Assembly: GCF_004959935.1 (NCBI RefSeq)
Contig: NZ_SMYN01000005.1
Coordinates: 1-64,000, forward strand
DNA: 64,000 bases
Source of the DNA: Falsirhodobacter xinxiangensis
GTDB taxonomy: Bacteria > Pseudomonadota > Alphaproteobacteria > Rhodobacterales > Rhodobacteraceae
Direction: 5' to 3'
Part shown: one piece after another, positions 8,052-16,698 of the stretch
How positions within the stretch are numbered: the stretch's first letter is position 1
How the letters are laid out: every line of letters starts with the position of its first letter
Notes under the pieces: generated by a model
The model's input: only the letters and a program-made list of their open reading frames with translations
What the model was told of the DNA's origin: nothing
The model's database searches: none
Made by a program: the position numbers and the translations under genes

Positions 8052-9290
8052 ATGCTGGACGGACATGAGATGCTTTCGGCCCTGAACCGGCGCAAGCCGG
8101 CCCATGCGCTGGAACGGGATCTGTATTGCGATCCCGGCGTGTTCCAGCTGGACATGGAGAACCTGTGGTATCGTGAATGGCTGTTCGCCATTCCGGCCTG
8201 CGAAATCCCCAAGACCGGCAATTTCGTCACGCTTCAGGTCGGCGCCTATCCGGTGGTCATCACGCGCGGGTCGGACAAGCAGTTGCGCGCCTTCCACAAC
8301 GTCTGCCGTCACCGCGGGCAACGGCTGTGTTCGAAACTGGTGGGATCAACGCCGAAGCTGGTCTGCCCCTATCACCAGTGGACCTATGAACATGACGGGC
8401 GGCTTTTGTTCGCCCGCGACATGGGGCCGGATTTCGATCCCTCCAAATACAGCCTGAAGCCGATCGCCCTGCGCGAAGTCAACGGGATGGTCTTCATCTG
8501 CCTGAACGAGACGCCGCCCGATTTCGACACCGTGGCAGGCAAGCTGACGGAATATGTCGCGCCCTCGGGTCTGGCGGATGCCAAGGTGGCGTTCTCGTCC
8601 ACCATCGTGGAGAACGGCAACTGGAAGCTGGTGTTCGAGAACAACCGCGAATGCTACCACTGCGGCGGGGCGCATCCGTCGCTGTGCCGGACCTATTCCG
8701 ACAACCCGAACATGACCGCGATGGAAGGCCCCGACAGTGCCAGCCCCGACATTCTGGAACATTGGCACCGCTGCGAAGCGGCGGGTCTGCCGTCGCGTTT
8801 CGTCAACGATCCGGGGTTCCAGTGGCGTCTGGCGCGCATTCCGCTGCTGAACAACGCCGAAAGCTATACCATGAGCACGAAGGCGGCGGTGAAGAAGCGC
8901 ATGGGCGCGATGCCCTTCAACGACGCGGGCGCGCTGCTGTTCTATCACTATCCCAACACCTGGAACCACTTCCTTGGCGATCATGCCATCGTCTTCCGCA
9001 TCGTGCCGCTGTCGCCCACCACGACCGAGGTGACAACGAAATGGCTGGTCCACAAGGACGCGGTCGAGGGCGTGGACTATGATCTGACGGATCTGACCAC
9101 CGTCTGGTTGAACACCAATGACGAAGACCGGCTGGTGGTCGAGGAGAACCAGAAGGGCATCCTGTCGCCCGCCTATGAACCCGGCCCCTATTCCAAGCTG
9201 CAAGAGGAAGGCGTGATCCAGTTCATCGACTGGTATGCGAACACGATGACCGACCGTCTGACCCCGCGCACGGCGATGGCCGCAGAATGA
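8052..9290 (+). CDS. gbcA: Rieske oxygenase, glycine betaine monooxygenase-like (GbcA)
   Basis: A 412-residue aromatic-ring-hydroxylating-type oxygenase subunit. The Rieske [2Fe-2S] motif is C85-x-H87 ... C105-x-x-H108, and the mononuclear iron site is in NRECYHCGGAH (Glu200, His203, His208). Together with the reductase gene that overlaps it, it most resembles GbcA, which oxidatively demethylates glycine betaine to dimethylglycine and formaldehyde. Related enzymes act on stachydrine, carnitine or choline, so the substrate is inferred, though choline-to-betaine genes at 43.6-47.3 kb fit. GGAGG at 8042-8046 supports ATG 8052. Paired TGTCGC repeats upstream suggest substrate-responsive activation. 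Confidence 0.82.
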   Translation: MLDGHEMLSALNRRKPAHALERDLYCDPGVFQLDMENLWYREWLFAIPACEIPKTGNFVTLQVGAYPVVITRGSDKQLRAFHNVCRHRGQRLCSKLVGSTPKLVCPYHQWTYEHDGRLLFARDMGPDFDPSKYSLKPIALREVNGMVFICLNETPPDFDTVAGKLTEYVAPSGLADAKVAFSSTIVENGNWKLVFENNRECYHCGGAHPSLCRTYSDNPNMTAMEGPDSASPDILEHWHRCEAAGLPSRFVNDPGFQWRLARIPLLNNAESYTMSTKAAVKKRMGAMPFNDAGALLFYHYPNTWNHFLGDHAIVFRIVPLSPTTTEVTTKWLVHKDAVEGVDYDLTDLTTVWLNTNDEDRLVVEENQKGILSPAYEPGPYSKLQEEGVIQFIDWYANTMTDRLTPRTAMAAE

Positions 9291-10366
9291 ACGCGACATT
9301 CGGCCCCGCCCGCACCGCCCCCTGGCGCGACAGCGAAGAAATTGAATGCGTGATGGTGGTGCCGGAGGCGCCGAACGTCGCGACCTTCGTCTTCCGCGCC
9401 CCTTCGGGGGCGTGGTTCGACTATCTTCCCGGCCAGTTCCTGACGTTGGAGATTCCGGCGGAATCGGGGACGGTCTGGCGGACCTACACGATCTCGTCCT
9501 CGCCCTCGCGCCCGCTGTCGATCTCGATCACGGCCAAGGCGCAGCCCAATACCAGCATCGGCACGCGCTGGATGCTGGACAATCTTGCGCCCGGCGTGCG
9601 GCTGAAGGCGGTGGGGCCGGGTGGGCTGTTTTCGACCGCCCATCACCCGTCGCCGAAATACCTGTTCATCAGCGCAGGGTCGGGCGTGACGCCGATGTAT
9701 TCGATGTCCACCTTCCTGTGGGATCAGGGGACCGAGCCGGACATCGTCTTCATCAACGCGGCCAAGCGCCCGTCCGAGATCATCTTCCGCGAACAGCTTG
9801 AACATATGGCGACGCGGGTTCCCGGCTTCGTCGTCCGTTTCGTGGTCGAGGAACCCGACCGCTGGCGCGCATGGACCGGGTATCGCGGCTTCTTCAACCA
9901 GCTGATGCTGGGCCTGATGGCGCCAGACTATCTGGAACGCGAGGTGTTCTGCTGTGGCCCCGAGCCGTTCATGCAGGCCGTGCGCGACATGCTGAACGCG
10001 CTTGGCTATGACATGAGCCGGTATCACCAGGAAAGCTTCCAGGCCCCGATCGAGACGGACGGCGATTCGCCGCTTCTGGACGATGTGGTGCCCGATGCCG
10101 ATACCAGCGCCGAGATCACGTTCAGCGCCTCGGGCAAGACGGTGTCCTGTGCGCAGACCGACACGGTGCTGGCGGTGGCGCGGGCCAGCGGGTTGAACAT
10201 TCCGTCCGGCTGCACCTTTGGTTTGTGCGGCACCTGCAAGATCATGAAGACCGAAGGCGAGGTCCACATGGTCCATAACGGCGGGATTTCCGACGAGGAT
10301 ATCGAAGAAGGCTATATCCTCGCCTGTTGTTCCAACCCGATCGGGAAGGTCGTGGTCGAGGTCTAA
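9287..10366 (+). CDS. gbcB: Reductase subunit of glycine betaine monooxygenase (GbcB-like)
   Basis: A 359-residue flavodoxin-reductase/ferredoxin fusion that passes electrons from NAD(P)H to the Rieske oxygenase. In order: FAD domain with RTYTISS (residues 65-71), NAD-binding domain with SAGSGVTPMYSM (about 129-140) and the CCGPEPFM segment (about residue 222), and a C-terminal plant-type [2Fe-2S] domain with Cys309, Cys314, Cys317 and a Cys at 347/348. This order matches hybrid-cluster-type reductases such as GbcB. The ATGA overlap with the oxygenase gene means the two subunits are translated together. Its stop codon abuts that of the convergent membrane-protein gene, with no terminator between them. 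Confidence 0.85.
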   Translation: MNATFGPARTAPWRDSEEIECVMVVPEAPNVATFVFRAPSGAWFDYLPGQFLTLEIPAESGTVWRTYTISSSPSRPLSISITAKAQPNTSIGTRWMLDNLAPGVRLKAVGPGGLFSTAHHPSPKYLFISAGSGVTPMYSMSTFLWDQGTEPDIVFINAAKRPSEIIFREQLEHMATRVPGFVVRFVVEEPDRWRAWTGYRGFFNQLMLGLMAPDYLEREVFCCGPEPFMQAVRDMLNALGYDMSRYHQESFQAPIETDGDSPLLDDVVPDADTSAEITFSASGKTVSCAQTDTVLAVARASGLNIPSGCTFGLCGTCKIMKTEGEVHMVHNGGISDEDIEEGYILACCSNPIGKVVVEV

Positions 10367-11032
10367 TCACTCGGCCGGGATGGCTTTGGGATGCAGGATG
10401 GCGGCGTATTTCACCGCCGTCATCCGCGCGATCGTGATACACAGCATCCAGTAGCACAGAAGCTCCAACGCTTCCTCGGTGCGTCCTGCGAACATGTCGA
10501 TGTTCTGCGGCACCGCGACGCCCAGCGGTTCCAGCTTGCGGGCCAGACCGTCCAGCCCCTTGGCCAGAACGCCCGTCAGGAACGCACCAAGGATCAGGAA
10601 CGCATCGGCATGTCCTTCGCGCAGCCGCACCCACCAGAAGGGCAGGTTGCGACGAAGCAGGCGATAGCTGGCCACCAGCACCAGAAGGATGATCGCGCCG
10701 CCCACCAGTTTGGTCATCATCGGCGCATCGCCGGTATAGGTGCGCAGCTTCAGCAGGCCCGCATCGGTGAAGCGTTTGTCGAAATCCAACTCGCGCGCGG
10801 CCATCAACGTCAAAAGTGCCGGGATCTGCCATTCGGACAGGGCATAGCGTCCAGCCAGCGTGAACCACAGCACCACGCCCACCGCCAGAAGCAGGACCGA
10901 GACGACTTCGATGGAATGGTCTTCCTTGAAGATCAGGGCGATGTCGTCCAGCCGCGACGCATCCCAGATCAGCAGGGCCAGCGGAAGGATGACGAGAAAG
11001 ACGGCGAGCGACCGAAAGCTGGGGCGTGGCAT
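10367..11032 (-). CDS. Hypothetical multi-pass membrane protein
   Basis: A 221-residue integral membrane protein with five to six predicted helices (for example LAVFLVILPLALLIW, VVSVLLLAVGVVLWFTL, LVGGAIILLVLVASY, AFLILGAFLTGVLA and ELLCYWMLCITIA). A cytoplasmic or periplasmic loop with LTLMAARELDFDKRF separates the first helices. I do not recognise the family. ATG 11032 was chosen because the hydrophobic N-terminus follows at once and a promoter lies just upstream; the frame remains open further back. The promoter holds a 14-bp palindrome, so the gene is probably controlled by a dimeric repressor. It converges on the gbcB-like gene, with stops adjacent. Confidence 0.7.
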   Translation of the reverse strand: MPRPSFRSLAVFLVILPLALLIWDASRLDDIALIFKEDHSIEVVSVLLLAVGVVLWFTLAGRYALSEWQIPALLTLMAARELDFDKRFTDAGLLKLRTYTGDAPMMTKLVGGAIILLVLVASYRLLRRNLPFWWVRLREGHADAFLILGAFLTGVLAKGLDGLARKLEPLGVAVPQNIDMFAGRTEEALELLCYWMLCITIARMTAVKYAAILHPKAIPAE

Positions 11033-11059
11033 GGCGACGATCCTGATGGTTGAGGACCT

Positions 11060-11087
11060 AAGATATATCCGAACGTTCGGACTGCAA
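11060..11087 (-). promoter_or_regulatory. Promoter with 14-bp palindromic operator
   Basis: On the minus strand a -35-like TTGCAG (11087-11082) and a -10-like TATCTT (11065-11060) are 16 bases apart. The spacer contains a perfect palindrome, TCCGAACGTTCGGA at 11068-11081. A palindrome wedged between the promoter elements is the usual place for a repressor site. The regulator is unknown. The remaining 80 bases up to the CbiX-like gene hold no other clear signal. Confidence 0.5.
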
Positions 11088-11167
11088 TTATTTTCGTTAC
11101 ATTTCCGTCGTGGTGTTGTCATCCTGCCACGGCTGGTATCGGCGCCCCGTGGCGCTATGGTTGCGGC

Positions 11168-11824
11168 ATGAAGCGCGCACTCATCATCGCCCACGGGCAG
11201 CCCTCGGACCCCGGGCCCGCGGCGGCAGAGATCGCCCTGCTTGCGGGCAAGGTGCAGGACCATCTGACGGGGTGGGATGTCCGCTCGGTCACGCTGGCCG
11301 AAGGGGAGGCTTTGCGCGAAGCTGTCGCGGGGGCGGGGCTGGTCTATCCCCTGTTCATGGCGGGCGGCTGGTTCACGCAGGTCCATCTGCCGCAACGCCT
11401 TCGCGATGCCGGGGGCGAGGGATGGCGCATCCTGCCGCCCTTCGGCACCGATCCGGCGATCGAGGCGCTGACGCTGGATCTTGCCCGTGGCGCGGGGCGA
11501 CCGATCCTTTTGGCTGCGCATGGGTCGTTCCGCAGCAAGGCCCCGTCGCAGATCGCCCATGACATCTGCGCCAAGATCGAGGCGATGGGCGTTCCCGCCC
11601 GCGCCGCCTTCATCGACCAGCAGCCGCAGATCGCCGAAGTGGCCGCCGCGATGCCGGACGCCGCCTGTCTGCCCTTCTTCGCCGCGCGGGGCGGTCATGT
11701 GATCGAGGATCTGCCCAAAGGACTGGCGGCGGGCGGCTTTCGCGGGCCGCTGCTGGACCCCGTCGGGCTGCACCCATCCGTGCCGGGCATCATCGCCGCG
11801 GCGCTAGACGGTGTGCAGGTATAG
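11168..11824 (+). CDS. CbiX/SirB-like chelatase-family protein
   Basis: A 218-residue protein with two half-domains of the CbiX/SirB chelatase fold. The first starts MKRALIIAHGQPSDPG and the second contains LLAAHGSFRSKAPSQIAHDI around residues 117-136; the AHG histidines correspond to metal-binding positions in sirohydrochlorin cobalto- and ferrochelatases. I see no other cobalamin or sirohaem genes nearby, so the substrate is open: it may be a chelatase or a metal-delivery paralogue. The start ATG has a weak ribosome site. Its last 21 bases overlap the end of the convergent glutamine-synthetase-like gene. Confidence 0.75.
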   Translation: MKRALIIAHGQPSDPGPAAAEIALLAGKVQDHLTGWDVRSVTLAEGEALREAVAGAGLVYPLFMAGGWFTQVHLPQRLRDAGGEGWRILPPFGTDPAIEALTLDLARGAGRPILLAAHGSFRSKAPSQIAHDICAKIEAMGVPARAAFIDQQPQIAEVAAAMPDAACLPFFAARGGHVIEDLPKGLAAGGFRGPLLDPVGLHPSVPGIIAAALDGVQV

Positions 11825-13150
11825 GTCGAAATCGAGTTCAGGGATCGTGCGCGACACGCGCGCCAGTTCCGCCGCCTTGATGGCGGTGAAGGTGCGGTGC
11901 AGATCATCGCCCAGCGCATCCTTCAGAAAGGCCGAGCCTTGGGCCGCCCGGATCGCCTCGCGCCAGTCGGTCGGCATGGTCGGATCGGGCGCGGCTTCAT
12001 AGCCGTTGCCGACGGTTTCCGCCCCCGGATCGATCCGGTTCGCGATGCCGTGGCGAATGCCCGCCAGCACCGTCGCTGCCACCAGATAGGGGTTCGCGTC
12101 CACCCCGGCGGGCCGATGTTCGATCCGCCGGGCGCGCACGTCGCCCGCAGGAATACGCAGTGCGACGGATCGGTTGTTGACCCCCCATGTCGGCGAGACG
12201 GGGGCATAGCTTTGCGAAGCGAACCGGCGCCACGAATTTGCATGGGGCGCGAAGACCAGCATGGACTCCGCCATCGTCTCGCGCAGCCCGCCGATGGCAT
12301 GACGGATCGTGTCGGACCAGCCTTTGCCTGTTTCGGCAAAGACGTTACCTCCATCGCCCTGAAGCGAGACGTGGAAATGCATCCCCGATCCCGCGAACTG
12401 TTCGAACGGTTTGGCCATGAAGCAGGCGGTCACGCCATGCGCCCGCGCCTGCGCCCGCACGATGCGTTTCAGCCGCACCAGATCGTCGGCAGACTGCATC
12501 ACGTCGGTGCGGTAATGCAGCGTCAGCTCGTATTGCCCCGGCGCGAATTCCGAGATCATCGTCTCGGCCCTGATCCCCGCCTTGGCCGCCCCGGCATAGA
12601 TGTCGTTAAACAGCGGCAGCATCCCGTGCAGGTGATCGACGGAATAGACTTCGGTCCGCGTCGTCGCGCGCCCGTCCAGCACGTCGCGGGCGGGCTGGAT
12701 GCGGCCATGGGCGTCACGCTCGTTCGCCAGCAGAAAGAACTCCAGCTCGAACGCACCTGCGGGGCGCAAACCTTCGGCGGCGAAGGCATTCACCTGTCGT
12801 TGCAAGGCATGACGCGGGTCCGATCCGGCGGGGGTGCCGTCCAGCTCGTGCACCGACATCAGCACTTCGGCCCGGTTGGTGCCGTGCAGCGGAACAAGCG
12901 TGCCGGGAATGGGCCATGCGCGCTGATCGCCGTCGCCCTTGTCCCAGATCAGCCCCGTCTCGTGCACATCCTCGCCGCAGATATCGAGGCCCAGGATCGA
13001 GACCGGAAGATGCCGCCCCTGTTCGTAAAGCCCCGCCAGTTCGTGCCGCCGGATGATCTTGCCACGCCCGACGCCGTTCGCATCGTGCAGGACGATGTCG
13101 ATGGCCTCGATATCGGGATGGGCGGCAAGGAAGGATTCGGCTTCGCTCAT
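11804..13150 (-). CDS. Glutamine synthetase family protein (PuuA/GlnT-like)
   Basis: A 448-residue type-I-fold glutamine synthetase relative. The N-terminal beta-grasp part is about residues 1-110 (IDIVLHDANGVGRGKIIRR), followed by the catalytic domain with FELEFFLL (metal-binding Glu), EFAPGQYELTLHY, GSGMHFHVSLQ (the HxH-containing ATP/metal site), NNRSVALRIP and RIEHRPAGVDANPYL. Length and motifs fit gamma-glutamylputrescine synthetases and other gamma-glutamyl-amide ligases rather than GlnA, so the acceptor is probably a polyamine or other amine; this is not provable from sequence alone. No aminotransferase or Puu genes are adjacent. Its start overlaps the stop of the upstream cation efflux gene (ATGA), an unusual pairing. 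Confidence 0.85.
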   Translation of the reverse strand: MSEAESFLAAHPDIEAIDIVLHDANGVGRGKIIRRHELAGLYEQGRHLPVSILGLDICGEDVHETGLIWDKGDGDQRAWPIPGTLVPLHGTNRAEVLMSVHELDGTPAGSDPRHALQRQVNAFAAEGLRPAGAFELEFFLLANERDAHGRIQPARDVLDGRATTRTEVYSVDHLHGMLPLFNDIYAGAAKAGIRAETMISEFAPGQYELTLHYRTDVMQSADDLVRLKRIVRAQARAHGVTACFMAKPFEQFAGSGMHFHVSLQGDGGNVFAETGKGWSDTIRHAIGGLRETMAESMLVFAPHANSWRRFASQSYAPVSPTWGVNNRSVALRIPAGDVRARRIEHRPAGVDANPYLVAATVLAGIRHGIANRIDPGAETVGNGYEAAPDPTMPTDWREAIRAAQGSAFLKDALGDDLHRTFTAIKAAELARVSRTIPELDFDLYLHTV

Positions 13151-14019
13151 CTTGCGACGTCCTTGTGGATGATGACATCGGCCTGCGGATAGGCCAGCAG
13201 GATCGTGCGTTTCAGCCCCGCGCCGATCTCATGCGCCTCGCGCAGGGTCAGATCGCCGTCCAGCTCGATATGCAGATTGATGAATACGCGGCTTCCGGCA
13301 GTGCGGCTTTTCAGGTCGTGAAACCCGCGCACGCCGGGCCAGTTATCTGCCAGCGTGTGGATGCCGCGCAGCAGTTCGGGGTCGGCCTGACGGTCCATCA
13401 GCGCGTCGAACGCCCCGCGCCCGATCCGCAGCGCGCCGATGGCCAGCATCGCCGCCGCGCCAAGGGCCACCACGCTGTCGATCTGCGCAAGCCCAAGGCG
13501 GCTGGCCGCGAACAGCGACACGATGGCCCCGATATTCGGCACCAGATCGCCCAGATAATGCAGACGGTCGGCGGCCACGACCTTGCTGCCCGTGGCCCGC
13601 GCGATGCGCCCCTGCCACCAGACCAGCGCCAACGTCAGCAGGATCGACACGCCCATGACGGCCATGCCGCGCGCCTCGGATTGCAGCGGCGCCGGATCGT
13701 CGGACAAAAGCCGCAGCACTGCGGCGACCGCGATCACGGCGGCCGAGATCAGGATGAACACCGCCTGACCCAAAGCCGCAATATCCTCGGCCGAGGAATG
13801 GCCGAAGGCGTGATCGTCATCGGCGGGGCGGGCGGCATAGAAGATGGCCGCCATCGCGCCCAGCGACATCATCAGGTCCATCGCACTGTCGGCCAACGAG
13901 GCCGCGATCGACAGCGCCCCCGTCTCGCCCATCGCCCACAGCTTCAACCCCACCAGCGTGGAGGCGACCAGCAGCGAGGCAAGACCGGCCTGAAGGTTCA
14001 ACTTGGTGCGCGATTCCAT
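13147..14019 (-). CDS. Cation diffusion facilitator (FieF-like)
   Basis: A 290-residue CDF-family metal/proton antiporter. Six membrane helices occupy about residues 12-205, followed by a cytoplasmic metal-binding domain of about 80 residues ending AYPQADVIIHKDVAR. The transport-site residues match FieF (YiiP): DSAMD in helix 2 (DxxxD) and HYLGD in helix 5 (HxxxD), which points to Zn2+ or Fe2+ efflux. The cytoplasmic domain carries SRVFINLHIELDGDLTLREAHEIG, where CDF proteins dimerise and sense metal. The stop overlaps the start of the glutamine-synthetase-like gene by four bases, so both come from one mRNA. Substrate metal cannot be fixed from sequence. Confidence 0.88.
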   Translation of the reverse strand: MESRTKLNLQAGLASLLVASTLVGLKLWAMGETGALSIAASLADSAMDLMMSLGAMAAIFYAARPADDDHAFGHSSAEDIAALGQAVFILISAAVIAVAAVLRLLSDDPAPLQSEARGMAVMGVSILLTLALVWWQGRIARATGSKVVAADRLHYLGDLVPNIGAIVSLFAASRLGLAQIDSVVALGAAAMLAIGALRIGRGAFDALMDRQADPELLRGIHTLADNWPGVRGFHDLKSRTAGSRVFINLHIELDGDLTLREAHEIGAGLKRTILLAYPQADVIIHKDVAR

Positions 14020-14028
14020 GGCGGCAGG

Positions 14029-14568
14029 TTACTCGACGATCTCGCCCGGATCGACACCCCAAAGCGCGGCCTTGCGGACCCAGCCGCGCGTGCCTTCGAT
14101 GTTCAGGCGGCACCAGTCGGGATCGCATTCCATCAGCCGCGCCAGCACGTTGTGTTCGGCCTTCATCACCACCGGGGCATCGTCGCCGGGGCGGGAGTGC
14201 AACTCGGCCAGATCGACCGCGATCAGGACGGACCGAACGCCGGACAGCAGCGCGTAATGCATCCAGCCCCCCGCACCCTCGGCATCCTCGACCCGGCGCC
14301 AGTGGCCGTGTTCGGCGGTCAGCTTCAGCGGCATGCCGTCGCGCTTGAACACCCAGTCGATGCGGTGGGTCAGGCCGGGGCCGCGCCGGGCATTGCCCTC
14401 GTTCGTCTTCAGCGTGACATAGCGGGGCAGGGGCAGGTTGGTGACCGCGCCCCGGTTCGGGTCATGCTCGGCCCCTTCGGTGGGCGGGTCCTCGGCCCCG
14501 GTTTCCTGCGCCAGCGCCGCGCTGCCCATCAGCGCCGCCAGCGCCGCGATGCGAAGAAAGCGTTTCAT
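14029..14568 (-). CDS. Secreted SH3 domain protein
   Basis: A 179-residue exported protein. The signal peptide MKRFLRIAALAALMGSAALA is followed by an acidic linker and two SH3b-like stretches: about residues 48-115 (YVTLKTNEGNARRGPGLTHRIDWVF) and about 117-175 (VDLAELHSRPGDDAPVVMKAE). Bacterial SH3 domains bind peptidoglycan or envelope ligands; the ligand here is unknown. I chose ATG 14568 because it starts the signal peptide; an in-frame ATG 60 bases upstream would add a basic extension. It sits 9 bases before the CDF gene start and may share its transcript. The mre operon products encoded next door also act on the wall. Confidence 0.8.
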   Translation of the reverse strand: MKRFLRIAALAALMGSAALAQETGAEDPPTEGAEHDPNRGAVTNLPLPRYVTLKTNEGNARRGPGLTHRIDWVFKRDGMPLKLTAEHGHWRRVEDAEGAGGWMHYALLSGVRSVLIAVDLAELHSRPGDDAPVVMKAEHNVLARLMECDPDWCRLNIEGTRGWVRKAALWGVDPGEIVE

Positions 14569-14646
14569 CGGTCTGCCCTTTGCCTTCGCGGGTCTTATGC
14601 CCGCCTTTCGCGCGTAACTAATCACCCTGCGGGCGATCTTTCCAGA

Positions 14647-15561
14647 TCAATACCCGCGCGTGCGATCCACCAGATGCAGGAATGGCTCGCCCGCCTCGCC
14701 GCGCCGGATGTTTTCGGCGATGCTGTGCGACACGCCGGACGCGCGGGTCGAGGCCGCGACATGCGGCGTCACGGTGACGTTCGGGTGGTGCCAATAAGGG
14801 TGCTCCGCTGGCAGGGGTTCCTGGCGGAACACATCCAGCGTCGCATGGGCGACCTGCCCGCTTTCCAGCGCCGCCAGCAGCGCGTCATCGTCGATCAGCG
14901 GGCCGCGACCGGGGTTGATGACGGCCGCACCGGGGGCAAGCCGTGCCAGCGTTTCGGCATTCAGCACGTTCTGCGTATCGGGCGTGTTCGGCAGAAGCAG
15001 GACGACGATCTGCGCGCCGTCCAGCGCATCGCCGACATCGCCCGACAGGCAACGGATGCCCGGCACATCGCGCGGGGTGCGAGACCAGCCTGTGACGGGA
15101 AAGTTCAGCCCGGCCAGCACCTGCCCGCAGGCCGCGCCCAGCTCGCCCATACCCAGCACTGCCACCGGACGCTCGCGTGCCAGCGGTGGGACATGTTGGT
15201 CCCAATGCGGCGCGCGGGCGATGAAACGGTCCAGCCCCAGATGGAACCGCAGCACTTGGCCCGTCACCCATTCAACCATCCCCTCGGTCAGCGAGGGGTC
15301 CACCATGCGGCACAACGGCTGCGTCAGGGTCGGGTTGCCGACGATCTTTTCCACTCCAGCCCAAAGGTTCAGCACCGCCTTGGCGCGGGTGAAGGGGGTG
15401 AAATCCTCGATATCGCCGCCGGGGGCGAAGATGATGTAATCCACCGCCGCGGGATCGGGTGCCTCGGTCACGATGGTCGCGCCGGTGCCCGCCAGCGCCT
15501 TTGTCAGCGGGGCTTCATATTCGGGCCACGCCTTGGCCCCTGCTGCGAAGTAAACGATCAT
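14647..15561 (-). CDS. ghrA: Glyoxylate/hydroxypyruvate reductase A-like dehydrogenase
   Basis: A 304-residue NAD(P)-dependent D-2-hydroxyacid dehydrogenase. The Rossmann motif VAVLGMGELGAACGQ is near residues 133-147, followed by WSRTPR, which suggests NADPH preference. The catalytic triad is Arg in INPGRGP, Glu in RQEPLP and His in TPHVAAS. Sequence and length fit GhrA, which reduces glyoxylate and hydroxypyruvate, though related 2-ketoacids are possible. It is the last gene of the cell-shape operon, and its ATG overlaps the rodA stop (ATGA). A metabolic reductase coupled to wall elongation genes is unexpected and may be only positional. Confidence 0.85.
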   Translation of the reverse strand: MIVYFAAGAKAWPEYEAPLTKALAGTGATIVTEAPDPAAVDYIIFAPGGDIEDFTPFTRAKAVLNLWAGVEKIVGNPTLTQPLCRMVDPSLTEGMVEWVTGQVLRFHLGLDRFIARAPHWDQHVPPLARERPVAVLGMGELGAACGQVLAGLNFPVTGWSRTPRDVPGIRCLSGDVGDALDGAQIVVLLLPNTPDTQNVLNAETLARLAPGAAVINPGRGPLIDDDALLAALESGQVAHATLDVFRQEPLPAEHPYWHHPNVTVTPHVAASTRASGVSHSIAENIRRGEAGEPFLHLVDRTRGY

Positions 15562-16697
15562 CTCGGCCTGTGGACATGGGCGCTCTGCACGATGCCGAAC
15601 GCGGTCAGAAGCACCATCATGGCCGATCCGCCATAGCTTACAAGCGGCAGCGGCACGCCCACGACCGGGGCAAAGCCCATCACCATCAGCATGTTCACCG
15701 CAAACAGGAAGAAGAAGCTGGCCGCGATGCCCAGCGTCACGAGCGAGGCGAAACGGTCCTTGTTCTGGATCGCGGACGAGATGCAGAAGGCGATGATCAG
15801 CGCATAAAGCACCAGAAGCGAGCAGGCACCGACGAAGCCGAACTCCTCGGCCAGCGACGTGAAGATGAAGTCGGTGTGTTTCTCGGGCAGGAAGTTCAGC
15901 CGGCTTTGCGTGCCCTGCATGTATCCGCGCCCCGTCCAGCCGCCCGAGCCGAGCGCGATCTTGGCCTGGCTGATATGGTATCCCGCGCCCAGAGGGTCGG
16001 TCGAGGGGTCGAGGAAGGTGTCGATCCGCTTGTATTGGTAATCGCGCAGCATCTGCCACGGCGTGCCCCGGCTGGCCAGCACGGCGGCGATCAGCCCCGC
16101 CGCGCCGCCAATGACCACCGCGAAATAGATCCAGCTGACCCCCGCGCAGAACATGACCACCGCCCCGCCGCCCATCAGCAGGATCGCGGTCCCAAGGTCC
16201 GGCTGCACTAGAACCAGCGCCACGGGAAGCAGGATCAGCAGCACCGGGATCATCACCCAAAGCGGGCGCGAGGTCTTCTGCGTCGGCAGCCAGTCGTAAT
16301 AGGCCGCCAGCATCATAACCAAGGTGATCTTCATCAACTCGGACGGTTGCAGCATGATGAAGCCAAGGTTCAGCCAGCGCTGCGCCCCCATCCCCACATG
16401 GCCCATCAGGTCCACCGTCACCAGCAGCCCGACCGAGATCAGGTAGGCCACCGCGGATATGTTGCGCCAGAACCAGATCGGCACGAAGCCCACCGCGATC
16501 ATGATGGTCAGGCCCACGGCGAAACGCTTCATCTGCGGCTCGGCCCATGTGGACAGATCGCCCCCCGCCACGGAATAGAGCATCAGCCAGCCGACTGAAC
16601 AGACGGCGGTCAAAAGCAGGATCAGCGCCCAGTTCAGGTGCAGGACCTTGCGCAGCCCCGTCGGCACGGTCTGAAGGCGATATTCAAGAAAGCTCAT
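15558..16697 (-). CDS. rodA: Rod-shape peptidoglycan glycosyltransferase RodA
   Basis: SEDS-family glycan polymerase of the elongasome, 379 residues with about ten membrane helices. Characteristic segments include WLNLGFIMLQPSELMKI (containing the conserved QPSEL motif), LVQPDLGTAI and GSGGWTGRGYMQGTQS, with FLPEKHTDFIFTSLAEEFGFVG in the C-terminal third. RodA polymerises lipid II in the inner membrane and works with the transpeptidase PBP2, whose gene ends two bases upstream. The order mreB-mreC-mreD-mrdA-rodA is the canonical elongasome operon and shows that the organism elongates as a rod at least part of the time. Confidence 0.95.
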   Translation of the reverse strand: MSFLEYRLQTVPTGLRKVLHLNWALILLLTAVCSVGWLMLYSVAGGDLSTWAEPQMKRFAVGLTIMIAVGFVPIWFWRNISAVAYLISVGLLVTVDLMGHVGMGAQRWLNLGFIMLQPSELMKITLVMMLAAYYDWLPTQKTSRPLWVMIPVLLILLPVALVLVQPDLGTAILLMGGGAVVMFCAGVSWIYFAVVIGGAAGLIAAVLASRGTPWQMLRDYQYKRIDTFLDPSTDPLGAGYHISQAKIALGSGGWTGRGYMQGTQSRLNFLPEKHTDFIFTSLAEEFGFVGACSLLVLYALIIAFCISSAIQNKDRFASLVTLGIAASFFFLFAVNMLMVMGFAPVVGVPLPLVSYGGSAMMVLLTAFGIVQSAHVHRPR

Positions 16698-16698
16698 G

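Noticed and set aside
11068-11081. TCCGAACGTTCGGA as an alphaproteobacterial LexA (SOS) box
   Set aside because: LexA sites in this class are direct repeats of GTTC with a seven-base gap, not a compact palindrome.
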